Positions 57,152-64,000 of a stretch of DNA of 64,000 nt are shown here, one piece after another. Positions within the stretch are counted from its first letter, which is position 1. Each line of letters opens with the position of its first letter. The position numbers were made by a program, and so were the translations under genes. The stretch comes from Planctomycetaceae bacterium (GTDB taxonomy: Bacteria; Planctomycetota; Planctomycetia; Planctomycetales; Planctomycetaceae): assembly GCA_021732415.1 (NCBI GenBank), contig JAKFVC010000016.1:17980-81979 (forward strand). The letters are read 5' to 3'. Under the pieces are notes generated by a model that was not told the DNA's origin, did not search any database, and saw only the letters and a program-made list of their open reading frames with translations.

Positions 57152-58186
57152 TCAACGCTGAACCACGATCTCAAAAAACGTCCGAAGAAACGCCGCGGCT
57201 AACTCCGGGACGATGGCGTTTCCGTATCCTCTGAGTCTGCCAACGCGATTTCGACCAGCCATTGCGAGAAGGCTTCGAGGGTTCCGCAGCATTCGCTTAA
57301 TTGCCTTTGGACTGTGTCCCATTCCTTCCAGCCGGGCGCGAACTGGTCCCAGATCCTTGGGAATCCCATTAGCCAGCGGGAATGAGCCGGGTTCAAACCG
57401 CCTCGCTTTCCCGTCTGAGCAATTGACGATGTCGAATCGATTCCAAGCGCCTGCCGGCTCAATGGCTGTCCCTGGCCTTCGCGGATCCACTGCTCCGGTG
57501 GAATCTCCGATTTCCAATCCCGCGTGTTCGGCGTTGCCCAGCCATCCGTTAGGACTTTGCCCCAACAATGGGTATGGATGCCCCGTTGATCCTTGCTCAT
57601 TGGTGTTGGCCATCCCGCCAATGCCGCGGCCGTCTGAAGAGTGAAGTGGTTGCCATAGTCCAGCGTCGACTGCGGCCCGCCATCGGCGTTTTGCGCTGCT
57701 GGTGTAGGCCACCCAGTACAATCGCTGACGGATGTGCGGCGAGTCTTCGCTGTGTGCTCCCAGTACGATCGCCCCGCCGGTGTAGTCTTCTGCCTCCAGG
57801 TCTGAGAATACTCCATCGATCCAACCATGCCCGATCGCGTTTGCAACTTGCTCGCCAACAATGCACTCAGGCCGTCGCTTGCGAATGATGCGGAGCCATT
57901 GAGGCCAGAGGTTTCGGGGGTCGTTATTCCCTTTTTGCTTCCCTGCGACCGAGTAGCCTTGGCAGGGACAGCTACCGGTATCAATGGGCCAGTTTGCTGG
58001 CCATCCGGCGAGACGCAGGGCGAGTTCCCATCCGCCGATTCCCGCGAAGAAATGACAACGGGCATATTGAATAAGGTCTTCTGCAGTGACATCGACAATA
58101 CTCCTTTGGTCGATCACCGCAGCGGGAAACAGATTACCCAGCCACTCAGCGGCGAACGGGTCGAATTCGTTGTAATAAGCATCCAT
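57152..58186 (-). CDS. C5 cytosine DNA methyltransferase
   Basis: The 344-residue product has motif I CHFFAGIGGWELALRLAGWP, the catalytic PCQ in TGSCPCQGYSVAGK, the motif VI-type VGEQVAN, motif VIII HIRQRLYWVAY and motif X GYGNAIVPELAAAF. This is a compact phage-type Dcm, probably used to protect phage DNA from restriction. A variable middle part (GIGGMANTNEQGSTGHP) separates motif VIII and the recognition domain. A long second frame is open over most of it. The ATG at 58186 is preferred to a TTG two codons earlier. Confidence 0.88.
   Translation of the reverse strand: MDAYYNEFDPFAAEWLGNLFPAAVIDQRSIVDVTAEDLIQYARCHFFAGIGGWELALRLAGWPANWPIDTGSCPCQGYSVAGKQKGNNDPRNLWPQWLRIIRKRRPECIVGEQVANAIGHGWIDGVFSDLEAEDYTGGAIVLGAHSEDSPHIRQRLYWVAYTSSAKRRWRAAVDAGLWQPLHSSDGRGIGGMANTNEQGSTGHPYPLLGQSPNGWLGNAEHAGLEIGDSTGAVDPRRPGTAIEPAGAWNRFDIVNCSDGKARRFEPGSFPLANGIPKDLGPVRARLEGMGHSPKAIKRMLRNPRSLLAMAGRNRVGRLRGYGNAIVPELAAAFLRTFFEIVVQR
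57199..58092 (-). CDS. Overlapping frame inside the methyltransferase gene (GWPTP-type protein)
   Basis: This 297-codon frame starts at an ATG at 58092 and is open across nearly the whole methyltransferase gene in another phase. It reads repeated TGWPTPAAQNADGGPQ, LAGWPTPMSKDQ, DGWATPNTRDWKSE and ends in GLNPAHSRWLMGFPRIWDQF. I recall this pattern from many phage proteins annotated as hypothetical. It may be a real dual-coded gene or a by-product of conserved methyltransferase codons; sequence alone does not decide. Confidence 0.35.
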   Translation of the reverse strand: MSLQKTLFNMPVVISSRESADGNSPCVSPDGQQTGPLIPVAVPAKATRSQGSKKGITTPETSGLNGSASFASDGLSALLASKLQTRSGMVGSMEYSQTWRQKTTPAGRSYWEHTAKTRRTSVSDCTGWPTPAAQNADGGPQSTLDYGNHFTLQTAAALAGWPTPMSKDQRGIHTHCWGKVLTDGWATPNTRDWKSEIPPEQWIREGQGQPLSRQALGIDSTSSIAQTGKRGGLNPAHSRWLMGFPRIWDQFAPGWKEWDTVQRQLSECCGTLEAFSQWLVEIALADSEDTETPSSRS

Positions 58187-58201
58187 GCTCAATAAGCCTT
58201 G

Positions 58202-58477
58202 TTAGCCTGGCACGCGGCCGGATTCTGAATATTCGTCCGCCAGGTTCTGGGCTTCTGCGTAGGTCAGGACGGAATCCCCGGATTGATCCACGCCGCGGAG
58301 AAATGCCGGGATAACCGCATTCACAGTTTTTGCCCGGGGTGGAACCCCATACTGGCGCAGTTTATTTGCGAGTGTTCGCAGACCGATTCCCAACTCACGG
58401 GCAATTCGGTCTCGATCACCGGCACAACGCTGGAAAGTGTGGAGAATGAAATAGCATTCGAGTTCAGCGAGTTTCAT
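58202..58477 (-). CDS. Fis-type helix-turn-helix regulator
   Basis: The 91-residue product has ILHTFQRCAGDRDRIARELG followed by IGLRTLANKLRQYG, the HTH_8 (Fis/NtrC C-terminal) DNA-binding motif. Without an ATPase or receiver domain, it may be a stand-alone nucleoid-like or late-gene regulator. It is coupled to the HNH gene, whose last base is next to its start. Confidence 0.75.
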   Translation of the reverse strand: MKLAELECYFILHTFQRCAGDRDRIARELGIGLRTLANKLRQYGVPPRAKTVNAVIPAFLRGVDQSGDSVLTYAEAQNLADEYSESGRVPG

Positions 58478-58777
58478 CTAAAAGGCCTCGTCATCTTCTG
58501 GGCTATCGCCCTTGGCACTATTGCAATAAACACACAGCAGTTGCAGCAAATCGTTCAATGCTTCTTCGGTGTAGATCCTCAACCGCTTCGTTGAGTGAAC
58601 ACGCCGCGGATCCCAATCCCGATGGCCTGAAATGTGGTCGAAGGTCAGCTTCCGTTTGCGGCCGCAGTTGACACATTGGCCTCCAAGAAATTCGATCAGA
58701 GCTGCCTTGCGGCGTTCATATAAGGCCCGCCTGGAAACGGTTCCCGGGGCGGGCTCATCCGTCCGGAATCTCTTCAC
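58478..58777 (-). CDS. HNH endonuclease
   Basis: The 99-residue product has CVNCGRKRKLTFDHISGHRD and LLQLLCVYCNSAKGD. Two CxxC pairs flank the DH of the catalytic site, which is a standard small HNH nuclease as found in phages. It may assist packaging or be a homing-type enzyme; its place in the early region favours the latter. Confidence 0.8.
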   Translation of the reverse strand: MKRFRTDEPAPGTVSRRALYERRKAALIEFLGGQCVNCGRKRKLTFDHISGHRDWDPRRVHSTKRLRIYTEEALNDLLQLLCVYCNSAKGDSPEDDEAF

Positions 58778-58818
58778 GGCTCACCGCCTTCCGTGGCTGG
58801 CTGGATTCACATCCGTTC

Positions 58819-59298
58819 TCATATACCGGCCCCTAGATTGAGCGTGTCCGGAGTGAATGGCCTGGCAGGATGACCGCGGCCCATAAGTGAGGGTTTCCAC
58901 GTCGGGACGTTTTCAGGTCCCGACGTTGGCAAGCAGTCACACCATGCGACCACGTTGCCCACGAAGTGAACGTCGCCGTGATACACCACGAAGTACGGCA
59001 GCCCGTTTCCGAGGTACCTCACGTATCCGCAGAACGGCAGGTACTTGTTATCGAGCCAGACTAAGACCGGCCGGCGTTCTGCTGGCAATGCCTCGTGCGG
59101 TTCGATCGGATTGCTCACGCGATGCCACACGTGCGGAACGTGGTCCTGTGGTATCACGGCGATCGAGTCGCCTTCGACACATGGCATTCCGCATGGCAGT
59201 TGCCGGCGCTTGCCGCTGATCTCGATTTGCAACGTGGGATGCTGGCCGTATAAGTCCTGCACCGAGAGGACCTCGAAGGAAGTGATTTCCCGTGTCAA
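58819..59298 (-). CDS. Phage protein of unknown function (159 aa)
   Basis: The product has a strand-rich composition (TLQIEISGKRRQLPCGMPCV, VLVWLDNKYLPFCGYVRYLG) and no known motif. Its ATG overlaps the next gene's stop as ATGA. It lies in the early block between the HNH and coiled-coil genes. Confidence 0.6.
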   Translation of the reverse strand: MTREITSFEVLSVQDLYGQHPTLQIEISGKRRQLPCGMPCVEGDSIAVIPQDHVPHVWHRVSNPIEPHEALPAERRPVLVWLDNKYLPFCGYVRYLGNGLPYFVVYHGDVHFVGNVVAWCDCLPTSGPENVPTWKPSLMGRGHPARPFTPDTLNLGAGI

Positions 59299-59789
59299 GG
59301 TGCCACCTCCTTCGCCGCTTCCGGTTCCGATTTCTCCAAGGCTTTCTCCGCTGCCTTCGCCTCGTCGATTGCCAGGAAGATGTTTCGCCAGTCCTTCTTG
59401 AGCCCGATGGCTTCCGAAATCTCAGGCGACAGAGCTTTCAATCGCGTGCTCATCCACTCCAGGCGGCCCATCAACAATCGAACATCGCCCGCTGTACGCT
59501 TCAATTGCTCACTGAGCGAGTGGACCTTGTTGGCCTCGTTGACCACAATCCTGGCCATGTCCTCGACGTGGTTCTTAGGCTCGGAGACTTCACAGAGAAT
59601 GCGGACAACTCGCGACTGAAAGTTGCGAATCCCTTCCTTAACTTCCAGGTCTATGCGATCCTTCAGAAACGGTTTTATTTGGTTGCCAGTCCTCGGCAGG
59701 TCCCGCTCATCGGCCAAGGGGAAGGCGGCCTTGAAACCCGTAATCATGTCTCGCTCAAGCTTTTTTCCGATCTCCGTATCGTAGGTCAC
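59295..59789 (-). CDS. Coiled-coil phage protein (164 aa)
   Basis: The product is largely helical with heptad-like sections (VNEANKVHSLSEQLKRTAGD, RLLMGRLEWMSTRLKALSPE) and a charged end. It may be a structural or single-strand-binding accessory protein of the early region; no family is recognised. Confidence 0.6.
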   Translation of the reverse strand: MTYDTEIGKKLERDMITGFKAAFPLADERDLPRTGNQIKPFLKDRIDLEVKEGIRNFQSRVVRILCEVSEPKNHVEDMARIVVNEANKVHSLSEQLKRTAGDVRLLMGRLEWMSTRLKALSPEISEAIGLKKDWRNIFLAIDEAKAAEKALEKSEPEAAKEVAP

Positions 59790-59809
59790 GGTTCATTCCT
59801 TTGAAGACG

Positions 59810-60031
59810 TTAGTATTCTTCCGGCAACTCAATGGGGCCGGCGAAGTAGCCGGCGAGTTCCCGGACGTCGTATTGCATGTGCCCGAATCGAACGCCGATC
59901 CGGTTGGTCTCCGGGTCTTCTGCCACGATCACGATGGCCGGTTCATCTCGTGACAGAGTCCGCGGAGAATCTTCATTCGCTCGGAACCAGAAGTAACCCG
60001 GTTCCGTCGGCCGGCGCTTCGTCCAGGTCAT
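59810..60031 (-). CDS. Small phage protein (73 aa, WTKxxPTxPG type)
   Basis: The product starts TWTKRRPTEPGYFWFRANED, a motif common in small early phage proteins, followed by a strand pair (AIVIVAEDPETNRIGVRFGH). The ATG at 60031 overlaps the next stop as ATGA. Function unknown. Confidence 0.65.
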   Translation of the reverse strand: MTWTKRRPTEPGYFWFRANEDSPRTLSRDEPAIVIVAEDPETNRIGVRFGHMQYDVRELAGYFAGPIELPEEY

Positions 60032-60249
60032 GACACCAACTCCAAATCCTTTGCCTCCAGCCAGTCGCCGAACTCGACATAGCCCTCTTCGCCAGGTACG
60101 GGGAAGGTTCGGTCTGGCCGCTGCATCTCTTCCAACCACCAGAACATTTCGAGCGACAGCCGATTCTTCAGAGCCGTCGACTTATCGAACTGTTCAAACC
60201 GCGGCGTGATCTCCGCCCGGGTTAATGTTTTCTGCATCCTGATTGACAT
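60028..60249 (-). CDS. Small early phage protein (73 aa)
   Basis: The product (MQKTLTRAEITPRFEQFDKS, FWWLEEMQRPDRTFPVPGEE) is acidic and short. The ATG at 60249 has AAGGA at nine bases. No family is recognised. Confidence 0.55.
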   Translation of the reverse strand: MSIRMQKTLTRAEITPRFEQFDKSTALKNRLSLEMFWWLEEMQRPDRTFPVPGEEGYVEFGDWLEAKDLELVS

Positions 60250-60299
60250 TCCGCGATTTCCTTCCCTGAGTCTGACGAACGGGACACTGACCACTTCGA

Positions 60300-60527
60300 C
60301 TAAACTTTCTCGCGGCAGCAGTCCTTAAACTTATTGCCACTTCCACACGGACACGGGCCGTTTCGCCTGAACGTTGACCGGCCCGACATAACCGGACCGC
60401 AGGGCTGCAGGCCTTTGATCCGCTCGCCCTTTCGGCGTTTTTCAGGTGCCTGGGTTTCGACCGCCACGTTGTGGCACATCACCAACGCTGAGATGGCCAG
60501 GTGAATCCTTGGAACAATCCTCTTCAT
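60300..60527 (-). CDS. Small SEC-C motif protein
   Basis: The 75-residue product has a hydrophobic N-terminus and ends with FRRNGPCPCGSGNKFKDCC, the SEC-C zinc-binding motif found at the end of SecA. Alone, the motif may recruit the protein to partners such as the secretion or chaperone machinery. Why a phage early gene carries it is unknown. Confidence 0.7.
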   Translation of the reverse strand: MKRIVPRIHLAISALVMCHNVAVETQAPEKRRKGERIKGLQPCGPVMSGRSTFRRNGPCPCGSGNKFKDCCREKV

Positions 60528-60578
60528 TCGACGAATCCTTATAAGAACGGGGTTACGCGTCCGAGCTTCCCGGGTTGG

Positions 60579-60842
60579 CTACTGCTCTTCGATGATGAAC
60601 GTTCCCGAGACCGTGACCGCTTTGCCGTTGGCGTCGAGGAAGTACACGGTGCCGCCCTTGTCGTCGACCGATGTGGTCGTCTCCCACTGCTTGATCGGGG
60701 CGCCAATCGCGTCGTAGAGGGTGATTTTTCGCTTCAGGCCCCAGATGCTGCCCTCGTTCTTCTTCATCCCTAGTTGGGCAGAAGCTGAGCAACCTACGAG
60801 CATCAGAACGGCCAGCAGAGAAACACAGATTCGTGACTTCAT
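60579..60842 (-). CDS. Phage-encoded lipoprotein
   Basis: The 87-residue product has a lipoprotein signal (SRICVSLLAVLMLVGCSASA, lipobox LVGC) and a small strand-rich domain (ITLYDAIGAPIKQWETTTSV, VYFLDANGKAVTVSGTFIIE). Envelope lipoproteins of prophages often give exclusion of other phages or alter the host surface. That role is an inference. It lies next to the sigma factor. Confidence 0.75.
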   Translation of the reverse strand: MKSRICVSLLAVLMLVGCSASAQLGMKKNEGSIWGLKRKITLYDAIGAPIKQWETTTSVDDKGGTVYFLDANGKAVTVSGTFIIEEQ

Positions 60843-60894
60843 GGTTTAATCCTTCGAAACACTTTGCTTGTGAATGCAGCCTCACGGGCCACTG

Positions 60895-61653
60895 TTAGGG
60901 AACAAACTCGTCTTTGCGGTTTTTCATCCGCTCCTTAATTCGCGGCAGAATTGTTGAGTGCATCTGACTCACTCGCGATTCAGACAGCCCCAGCTCCTTC
61001 CCGATTTCCTTCATCGTCTTTCCTTCGTAGTAGTAGCCAATGACCACTACTCGCTCGGGAACGCTGAGACCTTTCGTGACCAACCGCAGAACGTCCTTTC
61101 GCTGAAGACCCGCGGACGGCGTGCTGTCCTTGCTTTGGATGACGTCGCTAATCGTCTGTCGCCGGCCACTGTCGGTTTCGAACAAAGTTGCCTGCGACAT
61201 TGAAGAAACATCAATCACGCTGGCCGCGGCCTTCAATTGCTCAAATTCGTGGTCATCCATACCGAGAGCCGCTTTGACCGTTTCTTCGGTGGCCGGGCCG
61301 TTTGACCGGACTTGTTCGATGACCTTCCGCAACTTCGTCGCCCACCTTCGTACTAGCCGCGGGACCCAGTCACTGTTGCGGACTTCATCGAGCATGGCCC
61401 CCCTGATTCGCATCGCGGAATAGGTGGCGAACACCGTGCCCCGGCCAAGTTCAAATGAGTTGATGGCATCGGCCAATCCAATGAAGCCGGCTTGAATCAA
61501 CACATCGACGTCAACTTGCGACAAATTTCCATGCATCCGATGGGCGTGGTAGCAGACGAGCGGCATGTAGCGATCGACCAACTGATTTCGCTTTTCGACG
61601 TTCGTGGGATCAGCCTGGAAGCTCTCCCACAGTTTCAAATCTTCCGATTGCAC
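60895..61653 (-). CDS. FliA/WhiG-type sigma factor of the phage
   Basis: The 252-residue product has sigma-70 region 2 (RYMPLVCYHAHRMHGNLSQV, QAGFIGLADAINSFELGRGT, FATYSAMRIRGAMLDEVRNS), region 3 and region 4 (LSVPERVVVIGYYYEGKTMK, EIGKELGLSESRVSQMHSTI). The region set and RIRGAMLDE motif place it in the FliA/SigF/WhiG group. It stands near the head of the long minus-strand array, so it is well placed to direct host RNA polymerase to phage promoters. Confidence 0.88.
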   Translation of the reverse strand: MQSEDLKLWESFQADPTNVEKRNQLVDRYMPLVCYHAHRMHGNLSQVDVDVLIQAGFIGLADAINSFELGRGTVFATYSAMRIRGAMLDEVRNSDWVPRLVRRWATKLRKVIEQVRSNGPATEETVKAALGMDDHEFEQLKAAASVIDVSSMSQATLFETDSGRRQTISDVIQSKDSTPSAGLQRKDVLRLVTKGLSVPERVVVIGYYYEGKTMKEIGKELGLSESRVSQMHSTILPRIKERMKNRKDEFVP

Positions 61654-61709
61654 GGCTCACACTCCTTTGGATCCGTATTCCGAGATGCGATGATTAGTTC
61701 AGCCGTGAA

Positions 61710-62471
61710 CTAAGAATTGGCGTTGAAATGCTTGGCGACTTCCGGCATCGACGCCAACAGGCACTGCGGGGGCAGATCCAGTTCGTTGAGGATCCCCATC
61801 GCCTGATCGAGAGACGGGCCGATGTATTCCAGAGTCGGCCCATTCAGATCGATGACCATCCAGCCTGACGGCCGCACTTCGATTTCACGGGCTGGCTGCT
61901 GGGTGCCGAACCCGCGGCGACCGTGACCGGCCATGTCCTTCTTGTGTGCCTCGTAAAACTTGACACTGTCCGGGACGTGAACGACTTCAGTCACAGACTT
62001 CGCCGGCTTGGTAATCAGCGTGGCGTTACTAGTCGAGGGACGATCGAGAGAGTCAGCAACCTCAACAAGCTTCGCTGCCAGTTCTCGCAGGCCCGGCGGC
62101 GTGCAGCCGATTCCGCCGGGACTCGCTTCGATGTGTGCGTAGTTGTCACGGGGCTCGGTGACGATCTTGACGTTCTTGTTACAGCAATAGTGAGTGCGGG
62201 AATTGGGGTCGGTTTGTTGCGGATCTTCGGCCACCGTCTTCACCGGGGCCGCCTGCACGGTGCTGCGATTGAATTCGCTCGCGAGGCGTTGCAGTCGCCG
62301 GCGATACTGATCAATGAAATAGGCCTTGACCTGTTGGTAGGCATCTAGGTAGCCGGCGGCTTCGATCAGATCTTTTGCCGTTCGCCGAGCCTCAGCGACC
62401 GACATCAGGCTTTGATTGCAGCCGACAGCATTGAGTGCGAATAACGGGGAAATGTGGAAGTGATGACTCAT
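61710..62471 (-). CDS. Early phage protein of unknown function (253 aa)
   Basis: The product has a mixed composition with AEARRTAKDLIEAAGYLDAY, HIEASPGGIGCTPPGLRELA and a C-terminal ILNELDLPPQCLLASMPEVA. A Cys-rich short segment (HYCCNKN) may bind metal. It is the first large gene of the array, just before the sigma factor. No family is recognised. Confidence 0.6.
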   Translation of the reverse strand: MSHHFHISPLFALNAVGCNQSLMSVAEARRTAKDLIEAAGYLDAYQQVKAYFIDQYRRRLQRLASEFNRSTVQAAPVKTVAEDPQQTDPNSRTHYCCNKNVKIVTEPRDNYAHIEASPGGIGCTPPGLRELAAKLVEVADSLDRPSTSNATLITKPAKSVTEVVHVPDSVKFYEAHKKDMAGHGRRGFGTQQPAREIEVRPSGWMVIDLNGPTLEYIGPSLDQAMGILNELDLPPQCLLASMPEVAKHFNANS

Positions 62472-62552
62472 TGGACGTACCTCTAGCGCGGAATTTCCAC
62501 GCAGTTGAAATTGGAGAGTTGCTCACCGACATCGGGAGCAGCGGAGATTGAG

Positions 62553-62816
62553 TTACTTCAGGCCGGCGAGCTGGGCATATCTGACCAGCTCACTTTCGAG
62601 GATTCTTCGAACCTCACGTTTGCGGCCGGGCGGACTGATCGTGACTGACTTGACGGTTTCGGTGTCTAGCAGCGTGTGAACGTAATTGAGTGACAGTTTG
62701 CAGCGGGCCGCGAATTCCTTTGGCGTAACAAACTGGATCGTCTTCGGGTTGATCGGGTCGGCGGTCGATGGCTTCTTTCGCTGTCCCCTGCCCCTTGGCT
62801 TGGTCGTTTTTTTCAT
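62553..62816 (-). CDS. Helix-turn-helix/excisionase-like DNA-binding protein
   Basis: The 87-residue product has a basic Lys/Arg-rich N-terminus (TKPRGRGQRKKPSTAD) and a MerR/excisionase-like helix pattern (QFVTPKEFAARCKLSLNYVH, SELVRYAQLAGLK). As the first gene of the leftward array and near attR, it could be the early regulator. The ATG at 62816 has GAGGA at 12 bases. Confidence 0.6.
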   Translation of the reverse strand: MKKTTKPRGRGQRKKPSTADPINPKTIQFVTPKEFAARCKLSLNYVHTLLDTETVKSVTISPPGRKREVRRILESELVRYAQLAGLK

Positions 62817-63227
62817 CGTTGTTTGGTCCTCTGGGTGGTTGGCGGTCGGTCGTATGGGTGGAATTTTAGACTTGCTTTTTTGACCTTCCGCGGATTTCCA
62901 AACAGCACCGAAGGCAGTCGGGCGGGCTGTCGACACGAGAGGGGTACACCGGGGGCGCGAGACGGGCGCAAGAGGGGTGCAAATATTTTTCAGAAAAACG
63001 TCTGCTAACAGGACAAACGCCGGAAATTTCGCGGGCCAAAAAAGGGAAAGCCCCCAAGCGGATTGCCTGGGGGCTCATTGGAATCTGGTGTTAGTCGACC
63101 TGTTAGGCCGGCCGCACCTCCGCGAAATATTCGCTGTGCGGCAATGTGGTTCGCACGCGTTTTTTCAGGGATCTTGCGAGAGTCATCTAATCCTTTTAAT
63201 CACTGCAATACCTGCACACTCGTATCT
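62817..63227. promoter_or_regulatory. Probable control region at the right end of the prophage
   Basis: These 411 bases before attR hold no convincing gene. They should contain the promoter for the leftward array, but no operator or promoter element is clear; the main visible feature is the hairpin at 63049-63075. Confidence 0.4.
63039..63075 (-). terminator. Terminator hairpin near the right end
   Basis: On the minus strand AGCCCCCAGGC (63065-63075) pairs with GCTTGGGGGCT (63049-63059, one mismatch) and is followed by TTCCCTTTTTT. It would stop leftward transcripts coming from across attR before they enter the prophage. Confidence 0.6.
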
Positions 63228-63276
63228 TCGGCCTCCGAAGCCGAAGGTTGCAGGTTCGACTCCTGCTGGGGACACT
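63228..63276. repeat. Right attachment site (attR)
   Basis: Perfect 49-base copy of 19383-19431. It holds only the 3' part of tRNA-Arg; no tRNA 5' half is found before it. Confidence 0.93.
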
Positions 63277-63432
63277 TAAATAGCAATGACTTACGTCAAC
63301 GCTATGTCGATTCGATCCGCGTGTCAGAGAAGTTTGTCAGACTTGTTGGCATGAACCCCCCCCGCCTGTTACGAGCAGATGGGGGCTGTGAGCCTTCCTT
63401 GGCCCTGGGTATTCACTCAAGGGAGGCGTGCA

Positions 63433-63880
63433 ATGCCGCATTATCCGAAGCCGTTCTTCCGTGCGAACCGTGGGCTCTGGTACATCCAGATCGACGGTCA
63501 TCAGCACAATCTTGGCTCTGGCTCCGCAGAAGACGCGGACATCAAAGCGGCCGAACTCAAGAAGAGTCTCAGGGAAGCTCCGTGTGAGCAGACCCCTGCG
63601 GTGGACTCTCGGGCCGTCGTCGGACTCATTCAGGAGTTCATGGCACATGTCCGGGCGAACTTCGCCGAAGACACCATCGAATGGTACCGCTACCGGCTCC
63701 AGCTCTTCGTGAACTATCTGCTCGATGAGGACAAGAGCGACCTGCTGGTTTCCGAATTCAAACCCCATTACGCGCAGAAGTGGGTGAATCAATTCCCCGA
63801 TCTGTCGCCAGGCTCGAAACGGAATTACATCCGGGCAGTTCAGCGAGTCTTCAATTGGGGCGAAGAACTAGGGTGTCAGG
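63433..63880 (+). pseudogene. N-terminal part of a second tyrosine recombinase, cut by an insertion sequence
   Basis: The frame from the ATG at 63433 (GGGAGG a few bases upstream) encodes an integrase N-terminus and core-binding domain: FFRANRGLWYIQIDGHQHNL, then SRAVVGLIQEFMAHVRANFA and KRNYIRAVQRVFNWGEELG. The catalytic domain is missing because the sequence enters the insertion-sequence end at about 63880. The frame by chance stays open to 63966. It is 157 bases from attR and oriented away from it. Confidence 0.75.
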
Positions 63881-64000
63881 GCCATTTAGAAATGTCACAT
63901 CGCGAGCCATTTAGAAATGTCACAATGGTGACGTTTCTGAGGGACCGATGGGCAAACTGCGTCTGAGTCAGAAAGAGCGTCGAAGGTTGGAAGTGTTCCG
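63881..64000 (+). mobile_element. Left end of an ISNCY-like insertion sequence (incomplete)
   Basis: Two 19-base copies of GCCATTTAGAAATGTCACA (63881-63899 and 63906-63924) start the element, a type of terminal repeat I know from ISNCY-like elements of planctomycetes. A transposase start follows. The rest is outside the window. Confidence 0.65.
63948..64000 (+). CDS. Transposase, N-terminal fragment
   Basis: The 17 visible codons read MGKLRLSQKERRRLEVF, the usual start of ISNCY-type transposases (basic, then an HTH that lies beyond the window). The short length limits certainty. Confidence 0.55.
   Translation, partial: MGKLRLSQKERRRLEVF

Larger units (their letters stand above)
19383..63276. 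mobile_element. Prophage (siphovirus type) in tRNA-Arg
   Basis: The limits are set by a perfect 49-bp direct repeat of the tRNA-Arg 3' part at 19383-19431 and 63228-63276. Inside are an integrase next to the left end, replication genes, terminase, portal, capsid, tail tube, tape measure, a spike, connectors and regulators, nearly all on the minus strand in one long late array. The structural set is complete, so it may be inducible. One phage gene (52323-53013) carries a frameshift. Confidence 0.93.

Noticed and set aside
63228..63276. Second tRNA-Arg gene at the right end
   Set aside because: Only the 3' part is present; the acceptor 5' strand, D-arm and half of the anticodon stem are missing, so it is attR, not a gene.

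Overview
The left part of the window (about 1-19,355) is chromosomal DNA of a planctomycete. This is inferred from gene content (a six-domain S1 protein, a Ycf46-like AAA ATPase, a degenerate DUF1559-type pilin N-terminus, a TIGR03032-type protein) and from intergenic spaces packed with long near-palindromes. No 16S rRNA is present, so genus-level naming is not supported. The chromosomal genes are ordinary housekeeping or metabolic functions: S1, a HEAT-repeat membrane protein, a MobA-like nucleotidyltransferase, oligoendopeptidase F, aconitase, ethanolamine ammonia-lyase large subunit, an amidase and a TPR protein.

From 19,383 to 63,276 there is a complete-looking prophage of about 43.9 kb integrated into the 3' half of a tRNA-Arg(CCG) gene. 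A 49-bp direct repeat (tRNA 3' end) marks both ends. A tyrosine integrase and a small excisionase-like gene lie just inside the left end. Nearly all lytic genes are on the minus strand and read from right to left. The order is a DNA-binding protein, a FliA-type sigma factor, a lipoprotein, small proteins, an HNH protein, a Fis-type HTH protein, a C5 cytosine methyltransferase, a DUF1643 protein, a replication organiser, a primase-DnaB helicase fusion, terminase, a gpW-like protein, portal, a protease-scaffold-capsid fusion, a decoration protein, secreted proteins, a tRNA-Met, a 21-residue-repeat spike, connectors, tail tube, tail chaperones with a predicted -1 frameshift, tape measure and distal tail proteins. 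This is the plan of a lambda-like siphovirus.

Between the integrase and the tail genes (22,274-28,508) is an AT-richer cargo block. On the plus strand it encodes a PHP-domain/ABC-ATPase protein, an overlapping 96-aa protein, a DUF6602-like protein with a PD-(D/E)xK-like core, and an HNH endonuclease. On the opposite strand are an endonuclease/exonuclease/phosphatase-fold protein and a 124-aa partner. Three or four nuclease-like folds plus an ATPase at this site look like a phage-carried defence module, and this is the best candidate here for an undescribed system.

Beyond attR (63,277-64,000) is the N-terminal part of a second tyrosine recombinase, cut off by the left end of an ISNCY-like insertion sequence. 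The tRNA-Arg locus therefore seems to have been used by more than one element.
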